From contig NZ_CP156079.1 of the NCBI RefSeq assembly GCF_040892545.1, positions 4,685,501-4,749,500 of the forward strand: a stretch of 64,000 nucleotides of DNA, in the 5' to 3' direction. This document shows, piece after piece, positions 29,057 to 39,263 of this stretch. A program made the translations under genes and the position numbers. Numbering within the stretch: the first letter of the stretch is position 1; every line of letters starts with the position of its first letter. The notes below the pieces were generated by a model. That model was not told the origin of the DNA, made no database searches, and saw only the letters and a list, made by a program, of their open reading frames with translations. Origin of the DNA: Paracidovorax avenae (GTDB taxonomy: Bacteria; Pseudomonadota; Gammaproteobacteria; Burkholderiales; Burkholderiaceae_C).

Positions 29057-29651
29057 AACGCTTCAAGTCCTTCTGTTCGCCATCGGTGAGATCGGTGCGC
29101 GCCCGCCTCGCTGCAAGGATGCGGCGCGACTCCGCGCACTGCTCGGCCCGCCGGGTGGTTTCCGCACGGGCCGCGAGTTCGGCCGCTTCGGCCTGCCGAA
29201 GTTCCTCGCGGCGCTGCTGGCGGACTTCACGCTGCTCGCGGTAGAACCGCGCGGACGCCTCCTGCTCCTCTTCCCTGCAGTCCCTCTCGTATTCCCGGCG
29301 CAGGCCATACAGCACATCGGACTGCAGGCCGCGCGAGGGCCCTGACCGGACCGCGTCCTGCAGCGTGCGGCAGTGCGCGCTCATGTACTTCCGGTACTCG
29401 TTCGCCTCGGGAAAGGTGCGCAGCGGCGGCGGGGACGGCGGCTCGTGACGCGATGGCCCGGGGGCCACTGCGGGCTCCAGCGGACCGGCCGCGGCAGCGG
29501 TGGTCACCGTACCCGCCGGGCAGGGCCGAGAGAGGGAGAAGACGTTCCCCATGCTGTCGCGGCAGCTGTAGCGCAGCTGGGCCGAGGCAGAAAGGGGCAG
29601 CAGGGCCCACAGCAGGGCTGCCATCAGGGGGGAAGCGAGAGCGGGCGTCAT
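29022..29651 (-). CDS. secreted coiled-coil protein of unknown function
   Basis: 209 residues with a signal peptide (MTPALASPLMAALLWALLPL, cleavage after SASA). The mature start YSCRDSMGNVFSLSRPCP resembles the DUF4124 pattern of two cysteines around a short beta hairpin, weakly. A Pro-rich link precedes about 120 residues of highly charged helix rich in Arg and Glu (for example QREVRQQRREELRQAEAAEL), probably a long coiled coil. No catalytic motif is seen. It overlaps the RlpA gene and probably shares its transcript, so a periplasmic role near the wall is conceivable. Function unknown. Confidence 0.75.
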   Translation of the reverse strand: MTPALASPLMAALLWALLPLSASAQLRYSCRDSMGNVFSLSRPCPAGTVTTAAAAGPLEPAVAPGPSRHEPPSPPPLRTFPEANEYRKYMSAHCRTLQDAVRSGPSRGLQSDVLYGLRREYERDCREEEQEASARFYREQREVRQQRREELRQAEAAELAARAETTRRAEQCAESRRILAARRARTDLTDGEQKDLKRFEEVFASRCQR

Positions 29652-29722
29652 GTCGGGGTCGCGCAGGGAGGCGCCATATTACCCAACACGGCCGAGTACG
29701 CACCCCGGCCTGCGGAGGAAGG

Positions 29723-30571
29723 TCAGAGCCCCAGGCGCCGGCAGATCTCGAGCGTCGCGGCGCTCTGGTTCATGGTGTAGAAGTGCAGCGCAGGCACCCC
29801 GCCGGCACGCAGGCGCTCGCACAGCCCAGTCACCACGTCGAGCCCGAAGGCGCGGATGCTGGCCGAGTCATCGCCGAAGCCCTGCAGCCGCAGCCGGATC
29901 CAGCGGGGGATTTCCGCGCCGCATGCGTCGGAAAAGCGCATGAGCTGGGTCGATCCCATGATGGGCATGATGCCCGGCACCACCGGCACATCGAGCCCCA
30001 GGGCGCGCACGTCGTCCACGAAGCGCCAGTAGGCGTCGGCATTGAAGAAGTACTGCGTGATGGCCGAATGCGCTCCGGCGCGCACCTTGGTGGCGAACGC
30101 CTGAAGGTCGGCCTCGGGGGAGCGGGCCTGGGGGTGGACTTCCGGATAGGCGGCCACCTCGATATGGAAATCGTCGCCCGCCTCGGCGCGGATGAAGGCC
30201 ACGAGGTCGCTGGCGTAATGGAATTCCCCGCCGGCGCCGTATCCGCTGGGCAGGTCGCCGCGCAGCGCCACCAGCCGGGACACGCCCATGGCCTTGAGCT
30301 GGGCGAGCTGCGCGCGCACACCCTCGCGGGTAGCTCCGATGCACGAGAAATGCGAGGCTGCCTGCACGCCTTCGGACAGAATCTCGCGCACCGTGCCGAA
30401 GGTGCCTTCCTGGGTGGAGCCGCCCGCGCCGTAGGTGACGGAACAGAACTCGGGACGGCGGGCGTAAAGCTGCTGGCGCACCGCGCGCAGCTTGTCACCG
30501 CCCTCGGGCGTCTTGGGGGGAAAGAACTCGAAGCTGACCGGAAGGGCCGCCTTGTGCGTGGAAAGGCTCAT
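29723..30571 (-). CDS. metF: 5,10-methylenetetrahydrofolate reductase
   Basis: 282 residues from MSLSTHKAALPVSFEFFPPK. The flavoprotein makes methyl-tetrahydrofolate for methionine synthesis. The conserved SFEFFPPKT, VTYGAGGST, RGDLPSGYG and YPEVHPQA elements mark the family. The start ATG overlaps the tlyA stop (ATGA at 30568-30571). With ahcY upstream on the same strand this gives a small methyl-cycle cluster: AhcY frees homocysteine, MetF supplies the methyl group to remake methionine. Confidence 0.96.
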   Translation of the reverse strand: MSLSTHKAALPVSFEFFPPKTPEGGDKLRAVRQQLYARRPEFCSVTYGAGGSTQEGTFGTVREILSEGVQAASHFSCIGATREGVRAQLAQLKAMGVSRLVALRGDLPSGYGAGGEFHYASDLVAFIRAEAGDDFHIEVAAYPEVHPQARSPEADLQAFATKVRAGAHSAITQYFFNADAYWRFVDDVRALGLDVPVVPGIMPIMGSTQLMRFSDACGAEIPRWIRLRLQGFGDDSASIRAFGLDVVTGLCERLRAGGVPALHFYTMNQSAATLEICRRLGL

Positions 30572-31569
30572 GCCTTCCTCCTTGCGTGAATGAAGAATTC
30601 GCGGTTGCCGTCGCCGCCATCGATCGGGCTGTCGTGCCACCCGGCCACGTCCAGGCCCACCGCGGCGCAGCACTCGCGCAGGCGCAGCTCCACCTGCGCG
30701 TAGAGCGCCGGATCGCGCACGATGCCGCCCTTGCCCACCTGCCCCGGCTGCAGCTCGAACTGCGGCTTGACCAGCATCAGCAGCTCGCCGCCCGCTTTCA
30801 GCAACGGCACCACGGCCGGCAGGATCAGCGTGAGCGAGATGAAGGACACATCGCCCGTGACGAAGTCGAACTCGGGCGTGATGTCCACATCTTCACGCCC
30901 GGCCCGGCGGCGCAGCTCGGTAGGCAGCGCGCCCTCGGCGCGCGCGCGCTCCCTGGCCTCGCGCTCGGCCTTGAAGGCCTCCACCTCGTGCTCCTTGGCG
31001 TCGTCGCTGTCGTCGTAGTCGTCGTCCACCTGGCCGCCGTTGCGCATCCAGGCATAGGGCGCCTCGGGCTGGGTCTCGTTGTCTTCCGGGTCGCGCTCGA
31101 CGCGCTCGGACAGCGCCTCCTCGCAGGCCTCCCGCAGCGATTCGGCGGTCACGGAACGGGCATTCAGCCCTTCCACGCCCACCACGCGCGGGTCGTCCCG
31201 CAGCCGCTCGTGCAGTTGGCCGTGGCCCACGTCCACGCCGATCACCTGCGCCGCACCGTGCTGCAGCAGGCAGTCGGTGAAGCCGCCCGTGCTCTGCCCG
31301 ACGTCGAGGCAGCGCAGCCCGGCCACCTGCAGGCCGGTCACGCGCAACGCGCCCTCCAGCTTCAGGCCGCCGCGCGACAGGTACCGCGCCTCCGCGCCAT
31401 CCAGCAACTCGACCTCGGCGATCGCCGGAATGTCATCGCCGTTCTTCGCCACTTTCGTCCACGGCAGGCTGGCCGCCAGCCGCCACTGCACTCCAGCCGC
31501 GATCAGGCGCTGGGCCTGCGACCGTGTGGCGGCATGGCCGCGCTCCACCAAAAACACATCCGCGCGCAT
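30568..31569 (-). CDS. tlyA: TlyA-family rRNA 2'-O-methyltransferase with acidic insertion
   Basis: 333 residues, against about 245-270 for the family. An S4 domain (RADVFLVERGHAATRSQAQ) leads to an FtsJ-like methyltransferase domain with SAM motif CLDVGQSTGGFTDCLLQ and the later GDVSFISLTLILP and LVKPQFEL. TlyA methylates rRNA cytidines and was first called hemolysin A. Residues about 152-230 are an extra, highly charged segment (with VDDDYDDSDDAKEHEVEAF, then an Arg/Glu helix) placed inside the methyltransferase fold. GAGAGGAAGG before the ATG supports the start. It sits between ahcY and metF and produces SAH, AhcY's substrate. Confidence 0.9.
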   Translation of the reverse strand: MRADVFLVERGHAATRSQAQRLIAAGVQWRLAASLPWTKVAKNGDDIPAIAEVELLDGAEARYLSRGGLKLEGALRVTGLQVAGLRCLDVGQSTGGFTDCLLQHGAAQVIGVDVGHGQLHERLRDDPRVVGVEGLNARSVTAESLREACEEALSERVERDPEDNETQPEAPYAWMRNGGQVDDDYDDSDDAKEHEVEAFKAEREARERARAEGALPTELRRRAGREDVDITPEFDFVTGDVSFISLTLILPAVVPLLKAGGELLMLVKPQFELQPGQVGKGGIVRDPALYAQVELRLRECCAAVGLDVAGWHDSPIDGGDGNREFFIHARRKA

Positions 31570-31805
31570 GGCGCCTTCCTCTCCAACAGCGCGGGCCGCA
31601 CGTGGCCCGCACATTCAATCCGTTACAGGCAGCTGAGAGAATCGTGACAGCGACGTTGCCGCACGTCACGTCATACCGCCCGCGACATTCGCAACCCGAT
31701 TCGTTCGACGAACGCTACTTGCCACGCTCGACCGGCAGTCCGTTACGGACAGCCCGAACAGTCCTCGGCACTTGCCATTCGCCAGGGCACTCGCCCTCCC
31801 CCAGG
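31570..31805. other. intergenic stretch without recognised gene
   Basis: Together with repeat copy B this makes the 345-base gap between tlyA and ahcY. It has moderate GC and a few short dyads (for example CGTTCG-A-CGAACG near 31705), but no convincing reading frame, terminator or known RNA was seen. It must hold any tlyA-metF promoter independent of the ahcY riboswitch. Confidence 0.5.
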
Positions 31806-31914
31806 CCAGCAGACGCCGCGGAACCGGCTCCGCCGGGCCGCTGGCGTCGTCCCCCTTCCCGCCCCGCGCAGCGGGCGAGAGAAGGGGGAAGGCGCGCAGC
31901 GCCTCAGGGGGATG

Positions 31915-31915
<1 letters not shown>
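31806..31915 (-). repeat. dispersed 3'-end repeat, copy B
   Basis: Reverse-complement match to copy A, about 110 bases. Its CATCCCCCTGAGGC end abuts the ahcY stop codon, so relative to ahcY it has the same orientation as copy A to the M23 gene. The CCCCCTTC/GAAGGGGG hairpin is kept, with compensating differences in the GC-rich loop. Confidence 0.75.
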
Positions 31916-33342
<1,427 letters not shown>

Positions 33343-33410
33343 GGTTTTCTCCGGTGAAGAAGTTGGAAACCACGCAATGCAGGGGGAATGGATCACTCAC
33401 CGCACAAAAG

Positions 33411-33502
33411 CGTGGGCGAGCGTCGTTGCAAAATGATGATCCGAGCCTCGCGTCCCTGCAGTACCCGGGCACCGGGATGAAGGACGCTGCAACGCTCCTC
33501 GG
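33411..33502 (-). promoter_or_regulatory. S-adenosylhomocysteine (SAH) riboswitch
   Basis: Read on the minus strand, the leader begins CCGAGGAGCGTTGCAGC and later has GAGGCTCGG and AACGACGCTCG, the conserved words of the SAH riboswitch. The pairings can be traced: P1 CCGAG (33498-33502) with CTCGG (33441-33445); P2 GCGTCC (33482-33487) with GGGACGC (33450-33456); pseudoknot GAGCGT (33492-33497) with ACGCTC (33418-33423). It lies 68 bases before ahcY. In this class SAH binding turns expression on. A CCCGG-GTGC-CCGGG-like hairpin caps P2. Confidence 0.93.
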
Positions 33503-33511
33503 AAGACCAGG

Positions 33512-33517
33512 ATTATA
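33512..33517 (-). promoter_or_regulatory. ahcY: ahcY -10 element
   Basis: Perfect TATAAT on the minus strand, ten bases upstream of the first riboswitch base, which fits a start at the 5' edge of P1. The -35 region is weak. Confidence 0.7.
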
Positions 33518-33602
33518 AGGAGATCGGGCCCGAGCGGCTCGCCACTCCCCATCGCCAACGATATGCCCCGGAAAGGGCCCCCGACAAAGGAAGCAGCGCC
33601 CC

Positions 33603-34640
33603 ATGTCCACACCGCACAGGAGCAACCTGTTCGATCTGCTGCGCATCGCCGCGGCGAGCGCCGTGATCTTCAGTCATCACTTCCACATCACGCGCACGGC
33701 GCCACCCGCCTGGCTGCACTCCAACATGGTGGGCGGAGTGGCGGTGATGACCTTCTTCACGATCAGCGGCTATCTGGTCACCCAGAGCTGGCTGCGGCAG
33801 CCGCAGGTCATGCCGTTTCTCTTCAAGCGATTCCTGCGGATCTGGCCCGGGGTGCTTGTCGCGGTGCTCAGCAATGTGTTCCTCTTCGGTGTCGTTTTCA
33901 CTTCGCTGCCTGCTGCGGATTTCCTGGCCCATCCGGAAACGCTCGGCTATTTCCGCAACCTGCTGCTGATCAAGGACTACCCCAACCTTCCGGGCGTCTT
34001 TGAAAACAACCCGCTCAAGCATCTGATGAACGGCCCCTTGTGGACCATCCCGATGGAAAGCCTGTGCTACCTCGTGCTGGCAGGCGCGGGGTTGCTGGGT
34101 GTGTTCAGGTCGCGTGCCATCGCATGCGTCGCCGGGCTGGCCTACATCGCCTTCTTTCTCACTGCACGCAACGCGGACCTGACCGGCGAGATGCGGCACT
34201 GGTTCGAATATCCCGCCTATTTCACGTACGGGGCACTCATCGCCGTCTTCCGCCAGGAATTCCATGCCTGCTCCGGCAGGATCCTCCTCGTGCTCGCCCC
34301 CCTGGCCGCGCTGCTTTTCTTCGGCCTGCACCTGGAGCATTCGGCAGGCCTGCTGCTGCTGCCGCCGCTGCTGATTTTCCTGGGCTCGTTGAACATGCCC
34401 TCCCTGGCCTTCCTGCAGCGCGGCGGCGATCCGTCATATGGCATCTATCTCTACGGATGCCCGGTGCAGCAATCGGTGTATGCCGTCTTCCCGGACATGC
34501 CCTTCATTCCAAGCCTGCTGCTGTCGATCGCCCTGGCGGCGGTGGCCGGATACGCTTCGTGGCATTTGGTGGAATCGCCCGTTTTGCGTTTCAAGCGATT
34601 TTCTCCACGGATGGGAGCACGGCTCCCAGGCACCGCCTGA
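33603..34640 (+). CDS. acyltransferase-3 family membrane protein (OafA/YrhL type)
   Basis: 345 residues with about ten hydrophobic helices. The family transfers acyl groups to lipopolysaccharide, peptidoglycan or other glycans at the inner membrane. Typical elements are the N-terminal FDLLRIAAASAVIFSHHFH, TFFTISGYLVTQSW and FKRFLRIWPGVLV; the HH pair in helix 1 and the RIWP stretch are the catalytic signature. WHLVESPVLRF near the end is also family-typical. It is divergent from ahcY and upstream of prfC, close to the sugar-transfer genes at 36438-40153, so it could decorate the same glycan. That link is inferred. Confidence 0.87.
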   Translation: MSTPHRSNLFDLLRIAAASAVIFSHHFHITRTAPPAWLHSNMVGGVAVMTFFTISGYLVTQSWLRQPQVMPFLFKRFLRIWPGVLVAVLSNVFLFGVVFTSLPAADFLAHPETLGYFRNLLLIKDYPNLPGVFENNPLKHLMNGPLWTIPMESLCYLVLAGAGLLGVFRSRAIACVAGLAYIAFFLTARNADLTGEMRHWFEYPAYFTYGALIAVFRQEFHACSGRILLVLAPLAALLFFGLHLEHSAGLLLLPPLLIFLGSLNMPSLAFLQRGGDPSYGIYLYGCPVQQSVYAVFPDMPFIPSLLLSIALAAVAGYASWHLVESPVLRFKRFSPRMGARLPGTA

Positions 34641-34816
34641 AGGGGCCGGCGGTGCGACGGCGCCCCCCGGCATGCCAGGCACGACCCGGCCCGGGGCCAC
34701 CGCTAGAATATCGCCACTCCCCCCCGGCTGCTTTCCCCTTGCGGCGGTGCTATGGCGCACAGCCGCAGCGCCCGTACCTCGACCCTACGCTGCGCCGCGC
34801 CTTCACCAGAAACACT

Positions 34817-36445
34817 GTGTCCTACGCTTCCGAAACACGGCGCCGCCGCACGTTCGCCATCATTTCCCACCCTGACGCGGGCAAGACCACGCTCACGGAG
34901 AAGCTGCTGCTGTTCTCGGGCGCGATCCAGATCGCGGGGGCCGTGAAAGGCCGCAAGGCGAGCCGCCACGCCACGTCGGACTGGATGGAAATCGAGAAGC
35001 AGCGCGGCATCTCGGTGGCCTCGTCGGTCATGCAGATGGCCTACCGCGACCACGTGGTGAACCTGCTGGACACGCCCGGCCACAAGGACTTCTCGGAAGA
35101 CACCTACCGCGTGCTCACCGCCGTGGACTCCGCACTGATGGTGATCGACGCAGCCAACGGCGTCGAATCGCAGACGCGGCGGCTGATCGAGGTCTGCCGG
35201 CAGCGCGACACGCCCATAATCACTTTCGTCAACAAGATGGACCGCGAGGTGCGCGAGCCCCTGGACATCCTCGACGAGGTCGAACGCGAACTCGGCATGC
35301 CCTGCGTGCCCATGACCTGGCCGGTGGGACAGGGCAAGAGCTTCGGCGGCATCATCAACCTGCGCACGCAGGCCATGACGGTGTTCGAGTCCGGCAGCGA
35401 ACGTCGCCCGCAGGATTTCGAGACCATCCCGCTCAGCGACGCAGACACTCTGCGCGCACGTTTTGGCCCCACTTTCGATGAGGCGCTCGAAAGCATGGAG
35501 CTGGCCGTGGGCGCATCCCCGGCCTGGGACCACGAAGCCTTCCTCGCCGGCAAGCAGACGCCCGTGTTCTTCGGCTCCGGCGTGAACAATTTCGGCGTGA
35601 TGGAAGTGCTCGACGCCCTGGTGGACCTGGCGCCTTCGCCGCGCCCGCGCACCAGCAGCCTCGTGGTCAACAGGCAGCCCGTCGAGAAGACGGTAATGCC
35701 CGAGGAGGAGAGCTTCTCCGGCGTGGTCTTCAAGGTGCAGGCCAACATGGACGCAAACCACCGCGACCGCATCGCCTTCGTGCGCGTCGCCTCCGGCAGG
35801 TACACCCCGGGCATGAAGCTCAAGGTGCAGCGCACTGCCAAGGAATTGCGTCCGACCAGCGTGGTGACCTTCATGAGCCAGCGGCGCGAAGCCGTGGAAG
35901 AGGCCTATGCGGGCGACATCATCGGCTTCACGACGCATGGCGGCGTGCAGCTGGGCGACACCATCACCGATGGCGCCAACCTGCAGTTCACCGGCCTGCC
36001 CTTCTTCGCACCCGAGATGTTCATGACGGTGGTGCTGAAGAACCCGCTGCGCACCAAGCAGCTGCAGCAGGGCCTGGCCCAGCTGGGCGAGGAAGGCGCG
36101 ATCCAGGTCTTCAAGCCCGATGCGGGCGGCAACATGCTGCTGGGCGCCGTCGGCCAGTTGCAGTTCGAGGTGGTCCAGCACCGCCTCAAGACCGAATACG
36201 ACTGCGACGTGCGCCTGGAGAACTGCCAGTACACGGGCGCACGCTGGATCACGGCAGACACGCCGGCGGAGCTGCGGTCCTTCACGGACGCCTACCCGAT
36301 GCGCATGGCCCACGACGCAGCCGACACGCTGGCCTACCTGTGCACCAGTCCCTACGATGTCCGGCTGGCACAGGAACGGTTCCCGAAGATCCATTTCCAT
36401 CCGCTGCGTGAACACGCGGGACTTGCACTGCAGACCAATGCCTAA
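34817..36445 (+). CDS. prfC: peptide chain release factor 3
   Basis: 542 residues from a GTG start (VSYASETRRRRTF); in-frame sequence further upstream is not coding-like. RF3 is a GTPase that recycles RF1 and RF2 after termination. G1 is SHPDAGKTTLTE, the switch region has GISVASSVMQM, G3 is DTPGHKDFSEDT and G4 NKMDRE. Domain II and III follow with the usual VGQLQFEVVQHRL. The stop overlaps the next start by eight bases, so the downstream membrane gene is translated with it. Confidence 0.95.
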   Translation: MSYASETRRRRTFAIISHPDAGKTTLTEKLLLFSGAIQIAGAVKGRKASRHATSDWMEIEKQRGISVASSVMQMAYRDHVVNLLDTPGHKDFSEDTYRVLTAVDSALMVIDAANGVESQTRRLIEVCRQRDTPIITFVNKMDREVREPLDILDEVERELGMPCVPMTWPVGQGKSFGGIINLRTQAMTVFESGSERRPQDFETIPLSDADTLRARFGPTFDEALESMELAVGASPAWDHEAFLAGKQTPVFFGSGVNNFGVMEVLDALVDLAPSPRPRTSSLVVNRQPVEKTVMPEEESFSGVVFKVQANMDANHRDRIAFVRVASGRYTPGMKLKVQRTAKELRPTSVVTFMSQRREAVEEAYAGDIIGFTTHGGVQLGDTITDGANLQFTGLPFFAPEMFMTVVLKNPLRTKQLQQGLAQLGEEGAIQVFKPDAGGNMLLGAVGQLQFEVVQHRLKTEYDCDVRLENCQYTGARWITADTPAELRSFTDAYPMRMAHDAADTLAYLCTSPYDVRLAQERFPKIHFHPLREHAGLALQTNA

Positions 36446-37847
36446 CACATACACCATGCCGCTCACCAGGGGCGCGACCGACGGCTCGAAATCCGACTGG
36501 CGCTCGACCTCGGACTGGCGCCCGTTCGTGGTCTGCCTGGCCATACTGACGACCGTCTATGTCCTGTGGCTGATGGTGTTCTGGCCTGGGGTATTGGGAG
36601 AAGACAGCCTGGGAGTCTTGCTGGAAGTCCAGGATCCGGTCACGAACCGGTCCGGCAAACCCGTCTTCTGGTACTACTTCGTCAAGATCTTCTATGAGCC
36701 CGCCCACAGGGTGGAAGTGCCGATCGCGGTGCTCATGATGATCTGCGCGGTGGTCTTCTCGCGCATTCTCGCGTGGTCCTGGACGCAGGGCTTCCGGAAG
36801 ACGACGATCTTCCTGCTCGTGTTCATCGCGCTGGCCCCGCACACCGTCTATTTCATCGAAACGCTGTATCCGGACGGTATCTACTCCGTCGCCGTGGCAG
36901 GCCTGACCTTTGAAATATGGCTGAGCGCGCGGCGCCGCCGCCTGAGCCGTGCCTCCGTGGCGATGATCGTGCTGACCCTGCCGTTCGCTGCATTCGCCAG
37001 ACCGAACGGCATCATCTTCCTGCTGCCGGTGGCCCTGCTGGCCTTGATGGTGGAAAAGGCCGGCCGCCGCTGGCTCGGCGCCATCCTGATCGTGTGGTGC
37101 GGACTGCTGGTGGCAGCATCTCAGGCACACAAGAGCAAGGGCCATGGCGTGCTCTACCCGCTGGCCATCTACGAGACCGTCAACTTCCTGCAGCCCCGCC
37201 CGATGAACCTCTGGACCGCACAGCCGAGGGTCATGCCGGAAACGGTCGAACTGCTGAAGAAATACAACTCCCTGGACGTGTATCTGAGCTACTACGACCC
37301 GGACTACTGGGATCCGCTTCAATTCTTTCCCAAGGGCCCCAGGGTCTCGAGCCTGACGAAGGCAGACAGCAAGGCGGTCGTACAGCAGTTCTTCAAATAC
37401 AACCTCTGGCACAACATGCCGAAGTTCCTCGGCAGCCGGGTGAACATCTTCTTCGTTTCCGCCTTCGCCATGGGAGGCTTCCCGGGGCCGAAATACGCAG
37501 AAGTCATCCTGCGCCAGCTGAACACCCAATCGACCTACCGGCTCTTCCAGTGGACCGAAGCAGAGAAGATCGCGGACAAAATCTTCGAGTTCAGCTTCGA
37601 ATACCGCTGGATCCTCTGGACCCCCTTCCTGGGCATCTTCCTGGTGTTCTGCGCCTTCATCCGGGGAGCGATGCAGCGGGACGCCGCCCTGCTGCTGGCC
37701 GCGACCCCCATGGTCGTGCAGCTGGGGGCCATTTTCATGTTCTCCATTGCCGGCGAGTACCGGTACATCCTTCCGTTCTTCATGATCGCCATGCCGCTCC
37801 TGCCCATTTTGCTGGCCCACCGCGGCAGGGGCGGTGCAGCACATTGA
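36438..37847 (+). CDS. polytopic membrane protein, probable GT-C glycosyltransferase
   Basis: 469 residues with about ten hydrophobic helices. After helix 1 an acidic pair appears in WPGVLGEDSLGVLLEV (Glu55-Asp56), the place where GT-C enzymes keep their catalytic acidic residue. A central helix has the phrase ARPNGIIFLLPVALLAL common in this superfamily, and a large soluble loop lies between about 230 and 370. GT-C enzymes take a sugar from a polyprenyl-phosphate donor outside the membrane. The genes after it encode a small DMT membrane protein and a polyprenyl-phosphate sugar transferase, which support the call. I did not recognise a named family; confidence concerns the coding region more than the function. 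Confidence 0.65.
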   Translation: MPNTYTMPLTRGATDGSKSDWRSTSDWRPFVVCLAILTTVYVLWLMVFWPGVLGEDSLGVLLEVQDPVTNRSGKPVFWYYFVKIFYEPAHRVEVPIAVLMMICAVVFSRILAWSWTQGFRKTTIFLLVFIALAPHTVYFIETLYPDGIYSVAVAGLTFEIWLSARRRRLSRASVAMIVLTLPFAAFARPNGIIFLLPVALLALMVEKAGRRWLGAILIVWCGLLVAASQAHKSKGHGVLYPLAIYETVNFLQPRPMNLWTAQPRVMPETVELLKKYNSLDVYLSYYDPDYWDPLQFFPKGPRVSSLTKADSKAVVQQFFKYNLWHNMPKFLGSRVNIFFVSAFAMGGFPGPKYAEVILRQLNTQSTYRLFQWTEAEKIADKIFEFSFEYRWILWTPFLGIFLVFCAFIRGAMQRDAALLLAATPMVVQLGAIFMFSIAGEYRYILPFFMIAMPLLPILLAHRGRGGAAH

Positions 37848-37899
37848 AGCGTCCGGACGACCGCCTCGTTCGGGCTTCTCCCTTCAAACCCACCGTTCT

Positions 37900-38253
37900 A
37901 TGTCGCTGTTACTGACCTCCCTGACGCTTCTGTGCGTCCTCGGCATCTCCGTCGGACAACTCCTGTTCAAGAAGGCCGCCATGCTGCTGCCGCCCCAGCC
38001 CGCGCTCACGGACTGGCTGTTCAACGGCTGGCTCATCGTGGCCCTGGCCCTGTACGGCCTCACGACGCTGCTCTGGATCTGGGTGCTGCGCAGCGCGCCC
38101 CTGCACCTGGCCTATCCCTTCATGGGCCTTGCCTTCCTCATCGTTCCTACCATGGGCTGGCTCTTCCTGGGCGAGCCGCTGCACCTGCAGACCTTCATCG
38201 GCGGCGCATTGATTCTTGCGGGCATCGCCGTGGCCGGGAGGGCGGGGGCATGA
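37900..38253 (+). CDS. small DMT/EamA-type membrane protein (ArnE/EmrE-like)
   Basis: 117 residues with four hydrophobic helices. SVGQLLFKKAAMLL in helix 1 and LWIWVLRSAPLHLAYPF in helix 3 are typical for the small DMT half-transporters, of which ArnE/ArnF flip undecaprenyl-phosphate-aminoarabinose. GWLFLGEPLHLQTFIGGALI closes the fold. Between a putative GT-C enzyme and a polyprenyl-phosphate sugar synthase, the flippase role is the natural inference; an EmrE-like drug exporter is the alternative. The stop overlaps the next start (ATGA). Confidence 0.82.
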   Translation: MSLLLTSLTLLCVLGISVGQLLFKKAAMLLPPQPALTDWLFNGWLIVALALYGLTTLLWIWVLRSAPLHLAYPFMGLAFLIVPTMGWLFLGEPLHLQTFIGGALILAGIAVAGRAGA

Positions 38254-39263
38254 TGCGGACCCGCAGCACGATGTCCATCGCGGTGGCGATTCCCTGCTAC
38301 AAGGTCACCCAGCATGTGATGGGAGTGATCAGCGCGATACCGGCATCCGTGGAGCGCATCTACGCAGTGGACGATGCCTGCCCCGACGGAAGCGGCGCCT
38401 TCATCCAGGCGAACTGCACCGATCCGCGCGTGCAGGTGCTCTTCAATCCGGAAAACCGCGGCGTCGGCGGCGCGATCGTGACGGCCTACCACCAGGCGAT
38501 CGCCGACGGCATGGACATCGTGGTGAAGATCGACGGCGACGGGCAGATGGACCCGGCACTGCTGCCGCACTTCGTGCGCCCGATCCTAGCGGGCCGTGCC
38601 GACTACACCAAGGGCAACCGCTTCTTCCGGCCGGAATCGGTGCGCGGCATGCCCCCGGTGCGGCTTTTCGGCAATGCCGTGCTGTCGTTCATGACCAAGC
38701 TGAGCTGCGGATACTGGACCATCATGGACCCGACCAACGGGTACACCGCCGTTCACACCAGCGTGCTCCGCGAATTGCCGCTCGACAAGCTCGAGCGGCG
38801 CTACTTCTTCGAGACGGACATGCTGTTCCGCCTCAACACCCTGCGTGCCGTCGTGCGCGACGTGCCGATGGACTCCGTGTATGCGGACGAGGAATCCAAC
38901 CTGAAGATCGGCAAGGTGCTGCCGGAATTCCTGAAGAAGCACGCCTCCCGCTTCCTGCGCCGCTATGGCTACAGCTATTTCGTGCGCGACTTCAATGCTG
39001 GATCGATCTACAGCATCTTCGGCCTGCTGCTGCTGGCCTGGGGCAGCATCTTCGGCGCGCGGCAATGGATCCACAGTGCCATGGGAGACCAGCCGGCCAC
39101 CAGTGGCACCGTCATGCTGGCCGCGCTTCCCGTCATGGTGGGCATCCAGTTCCTCGTGGCCTTCCTGCACCACGACGTGAGCAGCGTGCCGACAGAACCG
39201 CTGAGCCCGCAACTGTCCGACGAGTGCGAGCCGGACATCGCCCGCCGCCCGGAGGCTCCGTGA
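38250..39263 (+). CDS. GT2 polyprenyl-phosphate glycosyltransferase (GtrB/DPM1-like)
   Basis: 337 residues. The cytosolic GT-A domain begins MSIAVAIPCYKVTQHVMG with Asp41-Asp42 (AVDDACPDGSG) and the metal motif VKIDGDGQMDP (Asp95, Asp97). Two C-terminal helices (SIFGLLLLAWGSIFGAR; AALPVMVGIQFLVAFL) anchor it, the arrangement of GtrB and ArnC, which load a sugar on undecaprenyl phosphate. The first start of the ATGATG pair overlaps the stop of the small DMT gene. The sugar is unknown. Its stop overlaps the HAD phosphatase start. Confidence 0.88.
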   Translation: MMRTRSTMSIAVAIPCYKVTQHVMGVISAIPASVERIYAVDDACPDGSGAFIQANCTDPRVQVLFNPENRGVGGAIVTAYHQAIADGMDIVVKIDGDGQMDPALLPHFVRPILAGRADYTKGNRFFRPESVRGMPPVRLFGNAVLSFMTKLSCGYWTIMDPTNGYTAVHTSVLRELPLDKLERRYFFETDMLFRLNTLRAVVRDVPMDSVYADEESNLKIGKVLPEFLKKHASRFLRRYGYSYFVRDFNAGSIYSIFGLLLLAWGSIFGARQWIHSAMGDQPATSGTVMLAALPVMVGIQFLVAFLHHDVSSVPTEPLSPQLSDECEPDIARRPEAP

